From Streptomyces sp. CB01635 (GTDB lineage: Bacteria > Actinomycetota > Actinomycetes > Streptomycetales > Streptomycetaceae): 64,000 nucleotides of DNA. The position numbers and the translations under genes are program-made. Below, in pieces: positions 60,789 through 64,000 of the stretch. The notes beneath the pieces were generated by a model, which searched no databases, had not been told where the DNA came from, and was given only the letters and a program-made list of their open reading frames with translations. Every line of letters begins with the position of its first letter. Position 1 is the stretch's first letter. The stretch covers positions 1 through 64,000 of the forward strand of contig NZ_NNBL01000040.1 in the NCBI RefSeq assembly GCF_002803065.1. The letters are read 5' to 3'.

Positions 60789-62213
60789 ATGCCGAAGACT
60801 GCTTCTTCCCGGGGGACGGCCCCGGAAGTCCCGCGTACGCGCGTCCTCGTCGTAGGGGGCGGATATGTCGGGATGTACACCGCCCTGCGCCTCCAGCAGA
60901 AACTCAAACCGGAACTGAGAAGCGGCCGGACCGAGATCGTAGTCGTCACCCCCGACCCGTACATGACCTACCAGCCGTTCCTGCCCGAGGCCGCCGCCGG
61001 ATCCATCTCGCCGCGCCACGTCGTCGTGCCGCTGCGCCGCGTCCTCGGCAGGTGCCGCGTCATCGTCGGCGAGGTCACGGTGGTCGACCACGGCAAGCGC
61101 ACCGCCACGTTCACGACGCTGGCCACCGAGGAGGAAGGCACGGGCGCCGTCGAGATCACGTACGACGAACTCGTCCTGGCCCCCGGCTCCGTCTCGCGGA
61201 CCCTGCCCGTGCCCGGGCTCGCCGACCACGGCATCGGCTTCAAGACCGTCGAAGAGGCCATCGGCCTGCGCAACCACGTCATCGAGCAGCTGGACATCGC
61301 CTCCTCGACCCGCGACCCCGCGATCCGTGACGCGGCCCTCACCTTCGTCTTCGTAGGGGGCGGTTACGCGGGTGTGGAGGCACTCGGCGAACTCGAGGAC
61401 ATGGCGCGCTACGCCGCGGGTTACTACCACAACGTCACCGCGGACGACCTGAAATGGATCCTCGTGGAGGCCAGCGACCGCATCCTCCCGGAGGTCGGCG
61501 AGGAGATGGGCCGCTACACCGTCAGCGAACTGCGGCGCCGCAACATCGACGTACGCCTGCGGACCCGGCTCGAATCCTGCGAGGACCGGGTCGCCGTCCT
61601 CGACGACGGCTCCCGCTTCCCGACCCGCACCGTCGTGTGGACCGCGGGCGTCAAACCGCACCCCCTGCTCGCCGCGACCGACCTGCCGCGCAACGAGCGC
61701 GGCCGCCTCACCTGCACCGCCCAGCTCGCCGTCGACGGCGTTCCGCACGCCTGGGGCGCGGGCGACGCGGCCGCCGTCCCCGACATCACGGCCGGCGAGG
61801 AGGGCAAGGAGTGCGCGCCCAACGCCCAGCACGCGGTGCGCCAGGCCAGAGTTCTCGGAGACAACGTCGCGGCCTCCCTGCGCGGCGAGCCCCTGACGGA
61901 CTACGAGCACAAATACGCCGGCTCCGTCGCCTCGCTCGGCCTGCACAAAGGTGTCGCACACGTCTACGGGCGCAGGCTTAAGGGCTACCCTGCCTGGTTC
62001 ATGCACCGCGTCTACCACCTGAGCCGGGTGCCGACCGTGAACCGGAAGGCCCGTGTCCTGAGCGAATGGATACTCTCCGGGCTCTTCAAGCGCGAAATCG
62101 TCTCCCTCGGCTCGCTCGAACGCCCGCGTGCGGAGTTCGAACTCGCGGCCGGGGGAAACCCGCCGGGCAGCCCCCCGGCGAACCCGCCCCAGGACCCGAA
62201 GGGGTCGACCTGA
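60789..62213 (+). CDS. ndh: Type II NADH dehydrogenase (NDH-2)
   Basis: The 474-residue flavoprotein oxidises NADH and reduces menaquinone without pumping protons. The FAD motif RVLVVGGGYVGMYTALRLQ lies at about 18-36, the NAD motif TFVFVGGGYAGVEALGELED near 188, and WGAGDAAAVPDIT near 320 closes the FAD site. YMTYQPFLPEAAAGSISPRH near 58 is typical of actinobacterial enzymes. The C-terminal 80 residues include amphipathic, basic and hydrophobic stretches that would attach it to the membrane. ATG 60789 is chosen because GGGGTGG stands upstream; GTG 60783 and ATG 60768 are in frame and possible. Confidence 0.88.
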   Translation: MPKTASSRGTAPEVPRTRVLVVGGGYVGMYTALRLQQKLKPELRSGRTEIVVVTPDPYMTYQPFLPEAAAGSISPRHVVVPLRRVLGRCRVIVGEVTVVDHGKRTATFTTLATEEEGTGAVEITYDELVLAPGSVSRTLPVPGLADHGIGFKTVEEAIGLRNHVIEQLDIASSTRDPAIRDAALTFVFVGGGYAGVEALGELEDMARYAAGYYHNVTADDLKWILVEASDRILPEVGEEMGRYTVSELRRRNIDVRLRTRLESCEDRVAVLDDGSRFPTRTVVWTAGVKPHPLLAATDLPRNERGRLTCTAQLAVDGVPHAWGAGDAAAVPDITAGEEGKECAPNAQHAVRQARVLGDNVAASLRGEPLTDYEHKYAGSVASLGLHKGVAHVYGRRLKGYPAWFMHRVYHLSRVPTVNRKARVLSEWILSGLFKREIVSLGSLERPRAEFELAAGGNPPGSPPANPPQDPKGST

Positions 62214-62401
62214 CCGGACTCAGGAACTCCCCCTCAAGGACCGGCGTCTGACGGATGTCGGTCCGGTCGGTCAGACTGGTCCATGACCCTGGCCGGCCCC
62301 TGACCGTGGGCGGACCGACCGCCACGTTGCCCTTCCCCGCGCTCCCGGTCTCCCGGCCGGACAGGGGAGACCCCACCCGACCTCACGAGGCTTTCCCCAC
62401 A

Positions 62402-64000
62402 GTGAACTTCACGCGCTGGAGCGCCCGGCTCCCCGGAACGCAGCGCCGCGCGGCAGCGCGGTCCGACCATGGCGTCTCCCAAAGCCAGCGAGGGGAAGGC
62501 GCCGTGCCCGCCGCCCGCCACGAACCCCCGTCCGACGACGACGCGCCCACGCCCGCCGCCGGCATCGACGAACTGCCCGCACGCGAGGTCCTCGACCGCG
62601 TCCCGGCCCTCGTCGCCCTCGTCCACGGCCCCGACCACCGCATCGCGTACGTGAACGACGCGTACGTCGCGGCCTTCGGCGACCGCCCCACCGGTGCCCC
62701 CGCGCGCGAGGCGCTGCCCGAGCTGGAGGAACTCGGCCTGCTGCCGCTGCTCGACCAGGTCCTGCGCAGCGGCAAGCCGCGCACGGTCAAGTCCCGAAAG
62801 GTGGCCGGCGGCCGCTCGTACACGTTCACCTGCACACCCGTGACGGTGCCGGCCGGCGAAGCGGACGGTGACAACGAGGGGGCGGGACAGGAGCGGGCAG
62901 GCAGCTCCGGAGTACTCGTCTTCGCGACCGACGTCACCGACCATGCCGAGGCCGCCGAGCGGCTGCGCGCCAGCGAGCGCCGCCAGCGCGAGACCGCCGT
63001 CACCCTCCAGCGCTCCCTCCTGCCCCAGGAGCTGGAGCAGCCCGACGACCTGCGCATCGCGGCCACCTACCAGCCGGGCGGCACCGAGGCCGCGGTCGGC
63101 GGCGACTGGTACGACGTGATCACCCTCGGCGGCGGCCGCACCGCCCTCGTCATCGGCGACGTCATGGGCCGCGGGGTGCGCGCCGCCGCCGTCATGGGCC
63201 AGCTGCGCACCGCCGTCCGCGCCTACGCCCGCCTCGACCTGCCGCCGCACGAGGTGCTCCAGCTCCTCGACGGCCTCGCCATCGAGATCGACGCCAACCA
63301 GATCGCCACCTGCGTCTACGCGGTCCATGACCCGAACGAGGGCCGCCTCGTCTACGCGTCGGCCGGCCACCTCCCCATCCTCGTACGCGACGAGAGCGGC
63401 ACGATCCACCGAGCGGAGGAGCCCACCGGACCCCCGCTCGGCACCGGCGGGTGGCTGCACGCCTCCGGATCGGTGCCGCTCGGCCCCGGATCGACCGCCG
63501 TCATGTACACCGACGGCCTGGTCGAGCGCAGGGACGAGGACATCGACGAGGGCGTCGCGGCCCTGGAGCGCGCGCTCGCCGGCGCCACCGGCACGCCCCA
63601 GGTCGTGTGCGACCGGCTCATCCGCGCGGCAGGCGTCACCGCGGACCACGACGACGATGTGGCCGTCCTCGTCCTCCAGCACCCGGCGCGCACGGGACCC
63701 GACGGAGAGCTGTTCCGCAACGCGGCCCTGGAACTCCTCGGCGGCGTCGAAGCGGCCCCGCGCGCGCGTGCCTTCGCCTCGGGCGTACTCGCCAGCTGGC
63801 GCTTCTCACCGGAGCTGCACGACCTGGGCGTCCTGGCCGCCAGCGAACTCGTCACCAACTCGCTCCAGCACGGCACCCCGCCCATGCGCCTCAGACTCCG
63901 CCGCACCGACCGGCGACTGATCATCGAGGTCACCGACGGCGACGACCACCTCCCGCGCCGCCGCCGCGCCGAACCCGCCGACGAGGCGGGCCGGGGCATC
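62402..64000 (+). CDS. PAS-SpoIIE phosphatase-HATPase regulator (3' end outside window)
   Basis: The frame is open from GTG 62402 to the right edge (533 codons). A basic N-terminus (VNFTRWSARLPGTQRRAAA) leads to a PAS-like domain at about 57-183 (VLDRVPALVALVHGPDHRIA, YVNDAYVAAFGDR). A SpoIIE/PP2C phosphatase follows at about 195-420 (AAVGGDWYDVITL, VIGDVMGRGVRAAAVMG, MYTDGLVERRDEDIDEG, HDDDVAVLVLQ). A GHKL/RsbW-type ATPase begins near 440, with LGVLAASELVTNSLQHGTPP near 478. Having both phosphatase and kinase-like domains suggests control of an anti-anti-sigma factor in both directions. GTG 62504, which follows GAGGGGAAGG, is the alternative start. The last part of the ATPase domain is missing. 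Confidence 0.85.
   Translation, partial: MNFTRWSARLPGTQRRAAARSDHGVSQSQRGEGAVPAARHEPPSDDDAPTPAAGIDELPAREVLDRVPALVALVHGPDHRIAYVNDAYVAAFGDRPTGAPAREALPELEELGLLPLLDQVLRSGKPRTVKSRKVAGGRSYTFTCTPVTVPAGEADGDNEGAGQERAGSSGVLVFATDVTDHAEAAERLRASERRQRETAVTLQRSLLPQELEQPDDLRIAATYQPGGTEAAVGGDWYDVITLGGGRTALVIGDVMGRGVRAAAVMGQLRTAVRAYARLDLPPHEVLQLLDGLAIEIDANQIATCVYAVHDPNEGRLVYASAGHLPILVRDESGTIHRAEEPTGPPLGTGGWLHASGSVPLGPGSTAVMYTDGLVERRDEDIDEGVAALERALAGATGTPQVVCDRLIRAAGVTADHDDDVAVLVLQHPARTGPDGELFRNAALELLGGVEAAPRARAFASGVLASWRFSPELHDLGVLAASELVTNSLQHGTPPMRLRLRRTDRRLIIEVTDGDDHLPRRRRAEPADEAGRGI

Overview
The window is a piece of a Streptomyces-type chromosome. The DNA is very GC-rich, coding frames have strongly GC-biased third positions, and GTG starts are common. 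Several genes are typical of sporulating actinomycetes: lsrL, bldC, atrA, an NsdA-like protein, SpoIIE-type phosphatases and an AfsR-like regulator. From memory, the gene order matches the core region of the S. coelicolor chromosome from dnaX to the gene after atrA. I see no insertion sequence, integrase, CRISPR array, rRNA operon or prophage.

Layout: (1) 1-7.1 kb holds the 3' end of dnaX, purD, a membrane protein resembling an inactive M48 protease, a dimethylformamidase-like protein and purC. (2) 7.2-11.3 kb, minus strand, holds two identical tRNA-Gly(GCC) genes on either side of an ABC exporter plus two-component operon, then an aberrant tRNA-Gly(UCC). (3) 11.4-21.4 kb holds lsrL, the overlapping purS-purQ-purL operon, a frameshifted gene, an SCP-like gene, a META-domain lipoprotein, purF and purM. 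With purD and purC this is a loose de novo purine cluster. (4) 21.5-30 kb holds a DUF3073 gene, valine dehydrogenase, an unknown gene, bldC, a small zinc-motif gene, tRNA-Asp and hrpA. (5) 30-42.3 kb holds membrane and phosphoesterase genes, a Phe-Asp-Glu tRNA cluster, a small zincin, a DEAD-box helicase with a long leader, an amino acid permease, tRNA-Lys, a Mg2+ P-type ATPase, terB and initiator tRNA. (6) 42.4-49.7 kb holds a SpoIIE-type phosphatase, a c-di-AMP riboswitch in front of an M23 peptidase, an aldo/keto reductase, a PrsW protease, trmB and L-2-hydroxyglutarate oxidase. (7) 49.7-64 kb is rich in regulators: an NsdA-like protein, an asparagine-synthase-like protein, an AfsR-like regulator, a membrane-anchored ECF sigma factor, atrA, NADH dehydrogenase and a truncated PAS-SpoIIE-HATPase protein.

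Several genes (purD, the SCP-like gene, purF, the zincin, prsW, the AfsR-like gene) have a good -10 hexamer 6-7 bases before the start codon and no Shine-Dalgarno sequence, which suggests leaderless transcripts. Strong perfect hairpins close most transcription units, many of them shared by converging genes.

The most interesting single feature is the tRNA-Gly(UCC) at 11242-11313. Its D-loop and T-loop changes resemble the staphylococcal tRNA-Gly set aside for peptidoglycan cross-bridges. Streptomyces walls also carry a glycine bridge. Other points worth a second look are the sigma factor fused to an extracellular carbohydrate-binding domain, the stand-alone lasso-cyclase-like protein, the frameshifted gene at 15.4-16.7 kb, and several short repeats and palindromes next to promoters.
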